A stretch of DNA of 64,000 nt. It comes from Neonectria sp. B-13 (taxonomy: Eukaryota; Ascomycota; Sordariomycetes; Hypocreales; Nectriaceae). The translations under genes and the position numbers were made by a program. The notes below the pieces were generated by a model. The model had not been told where the DNA came from, ran no database searches, and worked only from the letters and a program-made list of their open reading frames with translations. Positions within the stretch are counted from its first letter, which is position 1. Each line of letters starts with the position of its first letter. Below, piece after piece: positions 52,501 through 62,967 of the stretch. The stretch spans positions 5,397,296 to 5,461,295 of the forward strand of contig NOKP01000001.1 of NCBI GenBank assembly GCA_002682825.1, written 5' to 3'.

Positions 52501-53594
52501 GACTGAATTATGCATTCTAGGTTATCTTTCTATATAGTATTAATTAATAACTACTTAATCCTTTGTACTAAAGCATTAATAGACTTTATTATATTATTAG
52601 ATACTATATGTATAATAATTATAGGTATCCCTAGGGTTATAATATTATAGTCCTTAGAGGCTTAAAAGGGTAGATTAGGTATTAGCTCTTTATCTCTAAG
52701 TTTATACTTCCTCAAAGGAAACTTATACTTAGAATAGTTTATAGTATATATATCTATTTTATATTAGATAAGAGATTTAATCTTATTATAAAGTCCTTTA
52801 TATAATATATTATAAATTGCTTTTAGGTCTATATTCTATAAGTTATATATTCCTTCCTGAATTATTATAGGTATTACATTAAAGAGGTTTCTAGAATAGA
52901 AATTAAACTCCTTCTAGCCTATTGGATTAATCTATTAGTAAAGGTAAAAATGATTGCTTAGCTAGTATAGGATCATAAGATAATCTAGTATAAGTTGTTC
53001 TTGATTATAGATATTAAGTTGCTAGTTAAAGGTCCTTGTTTAGCTATTATCCTAGAGTTTGAATATAGCTTTTAGGTTTATCTTAGCTACATTCTAGTCA
53101 TTTGAATTATTAACTTCCTATAAAACCATCCTCTTTACAGTCTTATTAAGATATAGTAAAAGATGATTATTATACCTCTCTAGCTGAATGGCATAATCAT
53201 CCATTGTACAATCAAATTCATATAAAAACACTATTATATTTCTCCTATTGAACTTTATATTAAAAGGCATACTTATAAGAAAATGATTTACTCTTTCTAT
53301 CTACTAGGTAGAAAGTCTTTGTATAATTTTACTAAGTATCTAAAGATTCTTAGTAGTATTAAAACTTTTAGTTCTATGGTTATAGGTAGTAGTCTTAGCT
53401 CTTATTATAGGACTCTAAGTAGTAGGATTAATTAAAGCTATTATATTAAGGGCTTTTATAGCTAATTCTTCTTTTATAAAGAGAGATAGAGTAGTGTTTA
53501 AGGGTAATAATAATAATAAGGGTATTATCTTAAATAAAGTCATAAGTTCTAAATCTAATAAAGGTATTTACTTATAGTTATAATCATTAAATAT

Positions 53595-54070
53595 GGTTCC
53601 GTGGCGTAGTGGTTACACGCTTGGAATCCCCCCGCGCAAGCGAGGGGTCGTTGGTTCGAACCCAGCCGGAATCAACCTTCCTACTAGTAGGAAGGAACCC
53701 CCCCCCTTGGGTCAATAGGGACCAGTCCAAGCAGTCATGTGACACCGTATCACGTGGCTGTAGAAAACCAACCGGCCTGGCAGTGGCGTGCCGTTACACC
53801 GGAATTGTTTACTCATTGTTGATTCGCTAATGAGTTTGAGTTGCCTGTCTGGGCCTAGCAATAGGACCAATTAGGGGCACGGGGTTTTCTCTCCTTGCAA
53901 AAAAAGGGGTTTCCTCGGTGTTTAGTCACCCCCTGGGAGATGTTAGAGAGGCGAACTAAGCCGGATTGGGACAGGATCGGGTTTGAAGGGCCTCCGGATA
54001 GTGGTTAGTGGTGGTTTGGAACCCCCTTGTATTAGGAGCACACATTATCTAGCAATTGACCTTGTTCAAA
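53595..54070 (+). mobile_element. tRNA-derived SINE (476 bp)
   Basis: A perfect 15-bp TSD ATAATCATTAAATAT flanks it (53580-53594 and 54071-54085). The first 80 bp are tRNA-like: acceptor halves GGTTCCG (53595-53601) and CGGAATC (53667-53673), an A box TGGCGTAGTGG (53602-53612) and a B box GGTTCGAACCC (53653-53663). The anticodon arm is replaced by an unrelated GC-rich hairpin-like stretch, so it is not a working tRNA. The remaining 396 bp is of unknown origin and ends ACCTTGTTCAAA, with no poly-A. Its composition is normal while the Gypsy host is heavily mutated, so it inserted after RIP of the host or is too short to trigger RIP. Confidence 0.88.
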
Positions 54071-54894
54071 ATAATCATTAAATATACTATACTAATAAGC
54101 ATCTATCATTATTCATTCTTATCTCTTCTCTTTTTTCTTATTCTTCTTATTATTATTATTCTCTCTTTTCTTAGCCTCCCTTTTATACTTTATCCAGATA
54201 ATAAAGCCAGCCAATAATCCTATAACAAACTAATCATTTATATAAGCCTAGAAAAACAGTATAATCATAAGGTTTAACCATTCCTTACTACTCTTCTGTT
54301 CAACAAATCTAAGTAGTACAATCACTAACCCTTCAGTTACAATAGCTTTACTACTCTAAGTCTCTCAAGGGAATTAATTTCTAAATAACCTATCAGTTTA
54401 ATTATTACTCTATATAATATTATTCTCTTAAGCCTTAATTTATCTTTCTTTAATATTAATAAGTTATACTATAGGCTAATGCCTATCAGTAGACCTAGGT
54501 ATATTACTCTTATATAGGGTCATAAAGTTATAACTAGAATCTCCTAATAATAGTTCTTAGTAATTATTAGGCATTATAGTTATCTATAATACTACTTATC
54601 AATTGGTTTTAATTATTGTAGTACATTAGCTATATTATGGTCTTCAATAATCATTATTTGAATACCTCATAATGCCCATATTGCAGATACTATTCAAATT
54701 TCTCAATTAGCTCTACCCTAGTATAACTCACAGTTAGTCCATAAAAGGCATAATAAAAGTATATTAAGCCTACCTTCCTAATCCTTTTAATTCATCATAG
54801 CTATCCTATGACCAACTATCAATAGATCTTAAAGCAGAAAGCAGTTATCCCTTTCAACAGGGATTTCACTTATACCCTACCATAACCTCTAAAA

Positions 54895-55306
54895 TGTGTT
54901 TAGTAGGGGGTAACTCTATAATGGCTAATAAGGCTATGAACACCTAACTGGCTTTACTACAGTTACAGCAGGGGAAGAGACACATTCTATCCTTTCATCT
55001 TCTAGGTAGGTAGGGAAAAAGTCAGTCAAAATAACTATAGTTATAATACCATTAAGACCACTACAATAAGGGTCTTAAGATCAATAGAATCATTCAAATC
55101 TAGCCAAAAATTGGACAATCATAGCTCTCAAATTCATTGCTAAATGCTAATATTCTTACTTACTTTCTTTAATAGACTTTATTAGTCTCCATCTCCCTTT
55201 TAATCTTAGCTAATTTGGACCAATTGTTGAAAGAGGTCACTAGCCAGTAAAAGCACTATAATGCCTATACCTTATCCAGACTTCAATGTCTACTGGCCCT
55301 AACACA
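54895..55306 (-). repeat. Gypsy 5' LTR (right copy)
   Basis: 412 bp, starting TGTGTTTAG and ending CCCTAACACA in plus-strand reading, with inverted ends TGTGTTAG-like. It is less mutated than the left LTR. The internal sequence next to it on the minus strand begins TTTTAGAGGTTATGG; I could not assign a tRNA primer. Confidence 0.85.
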
Positions 55307-55851
55307 TTATACATTAGATATTAAGGTTAAAGAGAAGGACCTAAATAGATTATAAAAATAGGCTTAAGATATAATATTAATATAAACTATATTACTAGAA
55401 AAGCTTATTATATTTAAGTTATTAGGATTAATAGTACTAAGTATAGTATTTTATTGTATTAACTACTATATATTATCTATTGTATTATCTTAATCTATTA
55501 GATAATATTAACTAAGGCTAAAATTACTATAAATAGATAGAATTATATAGCTTCTTAAAGAACTCTTTCTCTATAATAGTAATATTCACTATTAAAACTA
55601 CTGTTTGGACTACTGTTTCTGCCTATCTGCAATTGCGCTAAACAGTTATATGTTTCCTTTGCTTGAGCTTAACAGGGGGATAGATCTTTGGATTTTGAAC
55701 CTAATTATTGAAGGTCGGATGGAATGCAAAGAGGTAACCTGGAAAGCACAGAGGCTGGGCTTTTATCCCAAGGGGTTTTAGCCTTTTCCAAGATCTAGCT
55801 TTTCCAAGGTCTAGCTTTTCCAAGATCTAGCTTTTCCAAGATCTAGCTTTT

Positions 55852-56016
55852 TGTAAGAAGATACGCTAAGGGGCTAAGCGCCTATGTGTATGTGTGCTAC
55901 CTTATCAATTGATGTGTGGCTAGATTCGGATAACACTAGCTTATTCGAATTGTTGATCTTTTGGCCTAACGGCTGATTGGTTATTGAAGGTTAGGCAAGC
56001 CACCCTAACTCTTACA
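55852..56016 (+). repeat. TRIM 5' LTR
   Basis: 165 bp with TGTAAG..CTTACA ends; see the TRIM entry for the pairing evidence. Confidence 0.88.
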
Positions 56017-56296
56017 ATTATTCGAATATGCGTTAGGTCAGTAGTTGTGCGGAAGGTTATGGGTTCGAATCCCTGCTGAACCTTGTGACCGCGGTAGACT
56101 ATTGGCTCATAAGGCAGGTTGTGCAGTTGCCTGCTGCAGACTGGGCCTTGGGGGTTAACATCATTGGGTATCCCAAGACCTTGGAAGACCGGGTCTTAGC
56201 AGCTTATAGCAGGGCTATTCGCTAGAGCCAGTGTCCTTGAGTGAGACTGGTCAGTTGCATGCCCTGGGATGTGATACTGTTAGGAAGGGGGATAAT

Positions 56297-56461
56297 TGTA
56301 AGGAGATATGCTAAGGGGCTAAGTGCCTATGTGTATGTGTGCTATCTTATCAATTGATGTATGGCTAGATTCGGATAATGCTAGCTTATTCGAATTGTTG
56401 ATCTTTTGGCCTAATGGCTGATTGGTTATTGAAGGTTAGGCAAGCCACCCTAACTCTTACA
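56297..56461 (+). repeat. TRIM 3' LTR
   Basis: 165 bp, preceded directly by the polypurine tract. Five of its eight differences from the 5' LTR are C in the other copy and T here. Confidence 0.88.
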
Positions 56462-57429
56462 CTTTTCCAGCTGATTAGAGTAGTAAAACTTATACCTTAA
56501 CTTTATAGTAGAAACTTTTATCTCCTTAAGTTATTATTACCTTAGGCTTAGGTATTAAGCCTATTATACTATTGTTTTTTCTATTTTCTTTTATACTATT
56601 TAACCTTTAGCTCTTTCTCTAGGTATATACTACTAAGGACTATTATATTTAAATAATAATAATATTATTATTTCTTTCTAGCTTTAAAGCTAGCCTCTTT
56701 AGAAAGAGCTATTCTATTATAATTTATTAAGCTATTACTATATTAAGCTATATTTCTTCTTATAATAGAATATTATAGTTAAAAACTATTAATTAAACTA
56801 ATTTCTTAGGTTTAAAGTAATTAATTATAGATTATTTTATATACTTTAAGTTAGACTTTTAAGCAATAATTTATAATATAGAAATAAGACTTAAATATTT
56901 TTTTAATTTATTATATAGATTATATAAAAGTCTATATATATAGTATAATAAAAGCTTATTAAGCTATAATATAATTTAAATAGAAATAGTTATTTTATAT
57001 AATTAGTAGTATAATTATTATATTATATAAAAGGTTAAATAGAATATAAAAAGCTTAGAAAGTATAAAGATTAAGCTTTTATTTTAAAAGGTTTTAACCT
57101 TTTCTAAGATTTAGCTTTTCTAAGATTTAGCTTTTTTAAGATCTAGCTTTTCTAAGATCTAGCTTTTCTAAGATCTAGCTTTTCTAGCTAATTAAGGCAG
57201 TAAAACTTATACCTTAGCTTTATAGTAGAAACCTTTATTTTCTTAAGTTATTATTATTTTAGGCTTAAGTATTAAGCTTATTATATTATTATTTTTTCTA
57301 TTTTCTTTTATACTATTTAACCTTTAGCTCCTTCTCTAAGTATATATTACTAAGAACTATTATATCTAAATAATAGCTTTATATAATATACTAATTACTA
57401 TTATAATAATAGCTTATAAGTCTTATTAT

Positions 57430-59155
57430 ATTTATTTAGATCTTTCTTTTTAATCTTAATATTTAATTTATAAAAAGCTTATCTTAAAGTATACTATATA
57501 TAAATAACTATTTCTTATTAAGTTAATAAGTTAAACTAGCTTTCTTTTTTCTTTCTTAATATACTATAATATAATATAATATACTTATAATATATATTAC
57601 TTTTCTAATTATTTATTATACTTTATAGTTAAATAGTAAAATATAAAGCTATAAGATATATAAAATAGAATATTATTATTCTTTAAATAGAAAGATAAAA
57701 ACTATTAAATATATATAATAACTTTACTAGATTAAACTTTATAACCTTAATAGCTTTAAGTCTAACTATATAATAATTAGTATTATCTAAAAGGTATATT
57801 TAATTTATTATAGTACTAGTCTTTAGTACTTTAGTTATATAATCTATATATTATAACTATATTTCCTTACTTAAACACTTACCTCTCTTTAGAATTAAAG
57901 AGTAAGCTTTAGCTTATATATTAATAAGAATACTATCTTTACTCCTAATCTATTTATCTTATCTAACTATATATCCTAGAAGTACTCCTATTATATAATT
58001 ATATTTAATTATTACTTATTCCTTAATAATAAGACTATTAAGATTAATAATATTAGCTTTATTATAAAGGAAAAGATATTACTTAAAGCTTTTACTAAGT
58101 AATTAAAGACTAGATTAAATAATAAAGATAATAAAGTTATTATTAAAGAATTATCTAAAAATAAATATACTCTTTAGTTTTAGAAGCTATTAAAGTATAT
58201 AAAACTAGTATAAATAGCTAGTTAGTTTACTATTTAGAAATTAAAAGAAAAGGATTAATAAGAGTAGAATTATATAGGATTAAAGAAAAGCTTAAATTAA
58301 ATAAAAAAGATAAATAGATTTAGTATAATAAGGCCTATAAACTACTATTATAATAGTAATTAATATACTATATAGAGCTATTATAAGAATAAATATAAAG
58401 TATAAGAATTATAAGAATTATAATTATTACTTTCCTTGAGTTATTATTACCTTAGGCTTAGGTATTAAGCCTATTATACTATTGTTTTTTCTATTTTCTT
58501 TTATACTGTTTAACCTTTAGCCCCTTCTCTAGGTGTGTACTACCAAGGACTATTATATCTAAATAATTATTACTTAATCTTTTATTATAGTAATAACTAG
58601 TCTTTATATAGACTAAAATACTTTTTAGCCTTATAATAAAGTAATTATAAATTTATAGATCTAATAATAAAAAGATTAAAGTTTAATTCCTTATTCTTAG
58701 TAAAGTCTCTTATACTTAGGCTTATAGAATAAAACTATTATAAGTAGTTTATAATAAGCTTAAGCCTTAAGAATTAATATTTATTATAGTATTCTAAGAT
58801 TTATAGTAGATCTTAGAGAGTATAAACTAAAGATATATAATTAAAGGCTATAGTAATTTAAGGTATATTACTTTAGAAGAAGGATAGTATAATAAGGCTT
58901 ATAAGCTATTATTATAATAGTAATTAATATATTATATAAGGTTATTATAAGAGTAAATATAAGATATAATAATTATAGTAATTATAATTACTATTTAATC
59001 TTTTATTATAATAGTAATTAGTCTTTATATAAGTTAGAATACTTTTTAGTCTTATAATATTTAGATTAGATATAAAAGTTAATAAAAAACTTTAAAAACT
59101 AATTAAGCTTAAAATAAAGAAATTAATATCTAATATAGTAATTATTATATATTAG
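57430..59155 (+). mobile_element. Third X copy, 5'-truncated and interrupted
   Basis: X sequence resumes from TTTAGATCTTTC (about 57432) without the first 190 bp of X, runs to about 58335, is interrupted by Y- and R-derived sequence, and reappears at about 59040-59155 up to its 3' part. A solo LTR (57806-57995) lies inside. Loss of only the 5' part is typical of LINE-type retroposition, but secondary deletion is not excluded. Confidence 0.55.
57806..57995 (-). mobile_element. Solo LTR, copy B (190 bp), RIP-mutated
   Basis: Reverse complement of copy A (38693-38882), same length, with a perfect 5-bp TSD TAATT (57801-57805, 57996-58000). Its ends TATTATAG..TATTATA are C-to-T/G-to-A versions of TGTTATAG..TTACA. 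Confidence 0.8.
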
Positions 59156-59311
59156 GTTCTTATATAGAAAGCTATTTTCTTTTATACTATTTAATCTTTA
59201 GCTTTTTCTTTAAGTATATATTACTAAGGACTATTATATCTAAATACTTCTTTAATACTTTTAAAAGATAATTAAATACTAAGGAAACTTTTTAGAAAGA
59301 GAAAATCTTAT

Positions 59312-59990
59312 TTAGATATAATAGTCCTTAGTAGTATATACCTAGAGAAGGGGCTAAAGATTAAATAGTATAAAAGAAAATAGAAAAAACAATAGTATAA
59401 TAAGCTTAATATCTAAGCTTAAGGTAATAATAACTCAAGAAGATAAAGGTTTCTACTATAAAGCTAAGATATAAGTTTTACTACTCTAATTAGCTAGAAA
59501 GGCTAGATCTTAAAAAAGGCTAAAACCCCTTAGAATAAAAACCTAGCTAATCTTTATACTTTTTAAGCCCTTTATATTCTATTTAACCTTCTATATAATA
59601 TAATAACTATACTACTAATTGCATAAGATAATTACTATTTAAATTAAACTATAGTCTAATAAGCTTTTATTAAACTATATTTATAGTCTAAAGTATAATA
59701 ATTATATCTTATAGATTATATAGCTAATAAGTAATATTATACTAACTAATCTATAATCAAAGGAGTAATAACTATATTAGAAAGCAAGAGAATCCTATAG
59801 TTATCTCTAACATTAGCTATAAAGTGTAGAGGGATTTAGCAGAGGGAGTTTAAAGAAGGCAAAAGTCAATAATTAGGTTCAAAATCCAAAGATCTATCCC
59901 TCTATTAAGCTTAAGCAAAGAAAATATATAACTATTTAGTACAATTATAAATAAGTAGAAATAGTAGTTTAAATAGTAGTTTTAATAATA
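59312..59990 (+). mobile_element. R element copy, internally deleted (about 680 bp)
   Basis: Begins TTAGATATAATAGTCC and ends AGTTTTAATAATA, as other R copies do, but lacks several hundred central bases. I could not find a convincing TSD. Confidence 0.65.
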
Positions 59991-60004
59991 ATATACTTTA
60001 TTAT

Positions 60005-61093
60005 TTAGATATAATAGTCCTTAGTAGTATATACCTAGAGAAAGGGCTAAAGGTTAAATAGTATAAAAGAAAATAGAAAAAACAATAGTATAATAGGCTT
60101 AATACCTAAGCCTCAGGCAATAATAACTTAAGGAGATAAAAGTTTCTACTATAAAGTTAAAGTGTAAGTTTTACTGCCTTAATTAGCTAGAAAAGCTAGA
60201 TCTTAGAAAAGCTAGATCTTAGAAAAGCTAGATCTTAGAAAAGCTGAATCTTAGAAAAGCTAGACCTTAGAAAAGCTAGATCTTAGAAAAGGCTAAAACC
60301 CCTTAGGATAAAAGCTTAGCCTTTATACTTTTTAGGCTCTTTGCATTCTATCTAACCTTCTATATAATATAAAGATTATATAATTAATTATATAAGATAA
60401 TTGCTTCCTTTTAAATCATATTATAGCCTAGTAAGCTCTTACTAAGCTATACCTATAGGCTTTTATATAACCTATATAGTCTATTTTAAGTAGATCTAAG
60501 CCTTATTTCTAAGCTATAAATTATAGTTTAAAAGTCTAATCTATAAGATATAAAAGAGATTAAAACTAATTAATACCCTAAGGCTAAAGAATTAGTCTAA
60601 TTAATAGTCTTTAGTTATTATATCCTACTATAAGATAGAATCTAGCCTAATAGAGTAATAGCTTAATAGATTGCAATAGAATAGATCTTTCTAGAGGGGC
60701 TAGCTTTAAAGCTAGAAAGGAATAATAATACTACTAATATAGAGAAGAGGTTTATTAATAGTCTAAAGTATAATGACTATATCTTATAGGTTATACAGCT
60801 AATAAGCAATATTATAACAATTAACCTACAATCGAAGGAGTAATGCATTAGAAAGCAAGAGAATCCTACTGATCGGCCATAAAGCATAGAGGGATTTAGT
60901 AGAGGGAGTTCTAGGAAGCCTAATAGTCGTTCCTAGCGTTAGCAGACTAATAGTAGTAGAAGGGGCAAAAGTCAATAATTAGGTTCAAAATCCAAAGATC
61001 TATCCCCTTATTAAGCTTAAGCAAAGGAAACATATAATTTAGTGCAATTATAGATAAGTAGAAATAGTAGTTCAAATAGTAATTTCAATAGTA
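60005..61093 (+). mobile_element. R element copy (1,089 bp)
   Basis: Begins TTAGATATAATAGTCC and ends AATTTCAATAGTA, flanked by a 12-bp perfect TSD ATACTTTATTAT (59993-60004, 61094-61105). It contains six or seven 16-bp AAGCTAGATCTTAGAA-type units at about 60187-60292. Confidence 0.85.
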
Positions 61094-61241
61094 ATACTTT
61101 ATTATATAATAGATAATAATAAGGATTATATTATATTCTTTACTATCTACTTAAGTACTATTTAGTAAGCTTATAATAAAATCCAAGCTAATTTCTTAGA
61201 ATAAATATATTAATAATAATAGTAATTATAATTACTTATAA

Positions 61242-62286
61242 TACTATTGAAACTACTGTTTGGAGTATTGTTTCTGCCTATCTGCAATTGCGCTGAATCA
61301 TGTGTTTCCTTTGCTTAAGCTTAACGGGGGGATAGATCTTTGGATTTTGAACCTAATTATTGACTTTTGCCCCCTCTAGCTTCCTAGAACTCCCTCTGCC
61401 AAATCCCTCTATGCTTTATGGCCAATGTTAGAGATGACCATAGGATTCCCTTGGTTTCTAATGTATTACTCCTTTAGCTATAGGTTAGTTAGAATAATAT
61501 TATCTATTAACTGTATAATCTATAGGGCAGAGATAGGGTTATATAGCTTCTTGAGGAACTCCTTCTCTATAGTAGTAATATTACTATTCCTTTCTAGCTT
61601 TAGAGCTAGCCTCTCTAGAAAGAGCTATTCTATTATAATCCACTAGGCTATTACTATATTAAGCTAGATTCTATCTTATAGTAGGATATTATAGCTAAAG
61701 ACTATTAATTAGATTAATTTTTTAGGTCTAAAGTAATTAATTATAGGCTATTTTATATACCTTAGGCTAGACTTTTAAGCTATAATTTGTAGTATAGAAA
61801 TAAGGCTTAGATATTCTTTTAATTCAATATATAGGTCATATGAGAGCCTATATATATAGCTTAGTAAGGGCTTACTGGGCTATAGTACGATTTGGATAGC
61901 AGTCATCTTGTGCGATCGGTAGTGTGGTTATTGTGTTATTTGGAAGGTCGGATGGAATGTGAAGAGCCTGGAAAGCGCAGAGGTTAGCTGGGCTTTTATC
62001 CTAAGGGGTTTTAGCCTTTTCTAAGGTCTAGCTTTTCTAAGATCTAGCTTTTCCAAGATCTAGCTTTTCCAAGATCTAGCTTTTCCAAGATCTAGCTTTT
62101 CCAGCTGATTGGGGCAGCAAAACTTATACCTTAACTTTATAGTAGAAACTTTTATCTCCTTGAGTCATTGTTGCCTTAGGCTTGGGTATTAAGCCTATTA
62201 TACTATTGTTTTTTCTGTTTTCTTTTATACTGTTTAACCTTTAGCCTCTTCTCTAGGTGTGTACTACTAAGGACTATTATATCTAA
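61242..62286 (-). mobile_element. R element copy (1,045 bp), the least mutated
   Basis: Begins TACTATTGAAACTACTG and ends TATTATATCTAA, with a perfect 14-bp TSD ATAATTACTTATAA (61228-61241, 62287-62300). It keeps many CpG and CpA sites lost in other copies, so it is a good guide to the original R sequence. The 16-bp array (about 62025-62105) has clear AAGATCTAGCTTTTCC units. Confidence 0.9.
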
Positions 62287-62454
62287 ATAATTACTTATAA
62301 GGTTTATACCTTAGTATATATATACTCTAGTATTATTAATACTTTTAAGTATAATCCTTTATATCCTTAGAAATCTAGTTCTAATAGAACTTATATATAA
62401 TAAGCTTTAAAGTCTTAGTAGCTTTTATATATTCTAAGTATAGATTATTATAGT

Positions 62455-62967
62455 TAGGGTTATAATTTTAGTTAGTTAGTAATTAGTTAGTAAAATTACT
62501 AACTAAAACTTTAGTAATTAGTACTTAATTTAGTAATTATATTAAGATATAAATAGTAACTTTATTACTTATCTTATTAATATTAATATTCTATAGTATT
62601 ATATTAGCTTTTAATTAATAATCCTTATTTTTGTATTATTAATAATAGAATTCTATAGCTTTTTTTAATTATTTAATTCATAATATATATTTCTTATAAG
62701 AATATTTAATCTTTATAAGAATATATATATAATATTATTAAATCTTTAGTTACTAAATTACTAACTAAATACTAACTAATTTAAAATTAGTAATTACTAA
62801 CTAATTACTAAAACTTTTAGTAATTAGTTAGTAATTACTAATTTTAAATTAGTTAGTAATAGCTTTAACTATTACTAAAACTTTTAGTAATTAGTTAGTA
62901 ATTAGTAAGTGATTTTAGTTAGTTACTAATTACTAACTAAAAAGTACTAACTAATTTTACAACCCTA
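62455..62967. mobile_element. hAT-type MITE, copy 2 (513 bp)
   Basis: Inverted ends TAGGGTTATAATTTTAGTTA and the complement of TAGGGTTGTAAAATTAGTTA, flanked by a perfect 8-bp TSD ATTATAGT (62447-62454, 62968-62975). It shares termini and TTAGTTAGTAATT subterminal repeats with copy 1 but is shorter and more mutated; both end bases are changed C-to-T. Confidence 0.85.

Larger units (their letters stand above)
43148..55306 (-). mobile_element. Ty3/Gypsy LTR retrotransposon, RIP-inactivated
   Basis: Two 412-bp LTRs in direct orientation bound 11.3 kb. On the minus strand a polypurine tract (AAGGGAAGGTA, 43560-43570) abuts the left LTR, so that is the 3' LTR and the element reads right to left. 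Decayed pol is recognisable in the order reverse transcriptase (about 49.5 kb), RNase H (about 48.6-48.8 kb), integrase (about 48.1 kb), which is Gypsy order. TTAT flanks both sides (43144-43147, 55307-55310), a probable 4-bp TSD. Without the MITE and the SINE the internal region is still about 10 kb, long for Gypsy, so more insertions or extra genes are hidden in it. Confidence 0.88.
42396..55532 (-). mobile_element. X element, reverse copy, split by the Gypsy element
   Basis: Starts CCCTCTATAAGGGAA and ends GGCTAAAATTACTATAA, the reverse complement of the forward X. Flanks ATAAATAGGATTAT (42382-42395) and ATAGATAGAATTAT (55533-55546) agree at 12 of 14 positions, the differences being A/G transitions, so a 14-bp TSD altered by RIP is likely. 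Without the Gypsy element it is about 974 bp. Confidence 0.8.
55852..56461. mobile_element. TRIM retroelement (610 bp) with 165-bp LTRs
   Basis: LTRs at 55852-56016 and 56297-56461 are both 165 bp, begin TGTAAG and end CTTACA, and differ at 8 sites, all transitions. A perfect 5-bp TSD CTTTT flanks the element (55847-55851, 56462-56466). The 280-bp internal part has no coding capacity. It ends in a polypurine tract AGGAAGGGGGATAAT directly before the right LTR, as expected for reverse-transcribed LTR elements, which suggests plus-strand orientation. The internal part carries a B-box-like GGTTCGAATCC (56062-56072) and a weak A-box-like TAGGTCAGTAG (56034-56044). Confidence 0.9.
55587..56652 (-). 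mobile_element. R element copy 4, internally deleted and hit by a TRIM
   Basis: Starts CACTATTAAAACTACTG and ends TATTATATTTAA; flanks ATAATAGTAATATT (55573-55586) and ATAATAATAATATT (56653-56666) match at 13 of 14. Without the TRIM only about 451 bp remain: the central 600 bp found in other R copies is missing, with the junction near 55709. It lies inside R copy 3. Confidence 0.82.
42055..57369 (-). mobile_element. R element copy 3, split over 15 kb by nested elements
   Basis: Starts TACTATTAAAACTAC and ends TATTATATCTAA. A perfect 13-bp TSD ATAATAGCTTTAT lies at 42042-42054 and 57370-57382. Between them sit the reverse X (42396-55532, itself containing the Gypsy element) and R copy 4 (55587-56652, containing the TRIM). 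Removing these with their TSDs leaves about 1,084 bp, the normal R size, which confirms the reading. Confidence 0.85.

Noticed and set aside
53595..53674. Functional tRNA gene
   Set aside because: Acceptor, D and T arms look right, but no anticodon stem can be formed, even allowing an intron after position 37. The 15-bp TSD around 476 bp shows it is the head of a SINE.
53609..53830. A 73-codon protein inside the SINE
   Set aside because: It overlaps the tRNA-like head and has no protein features.
39401..55532. Long terminal inverted repeats of one large DNA transposon
   Set aside because: The two X arms are inverted copies, but each has its own 14-bp TSD and lies in a different R copy, so they are independent insertions.
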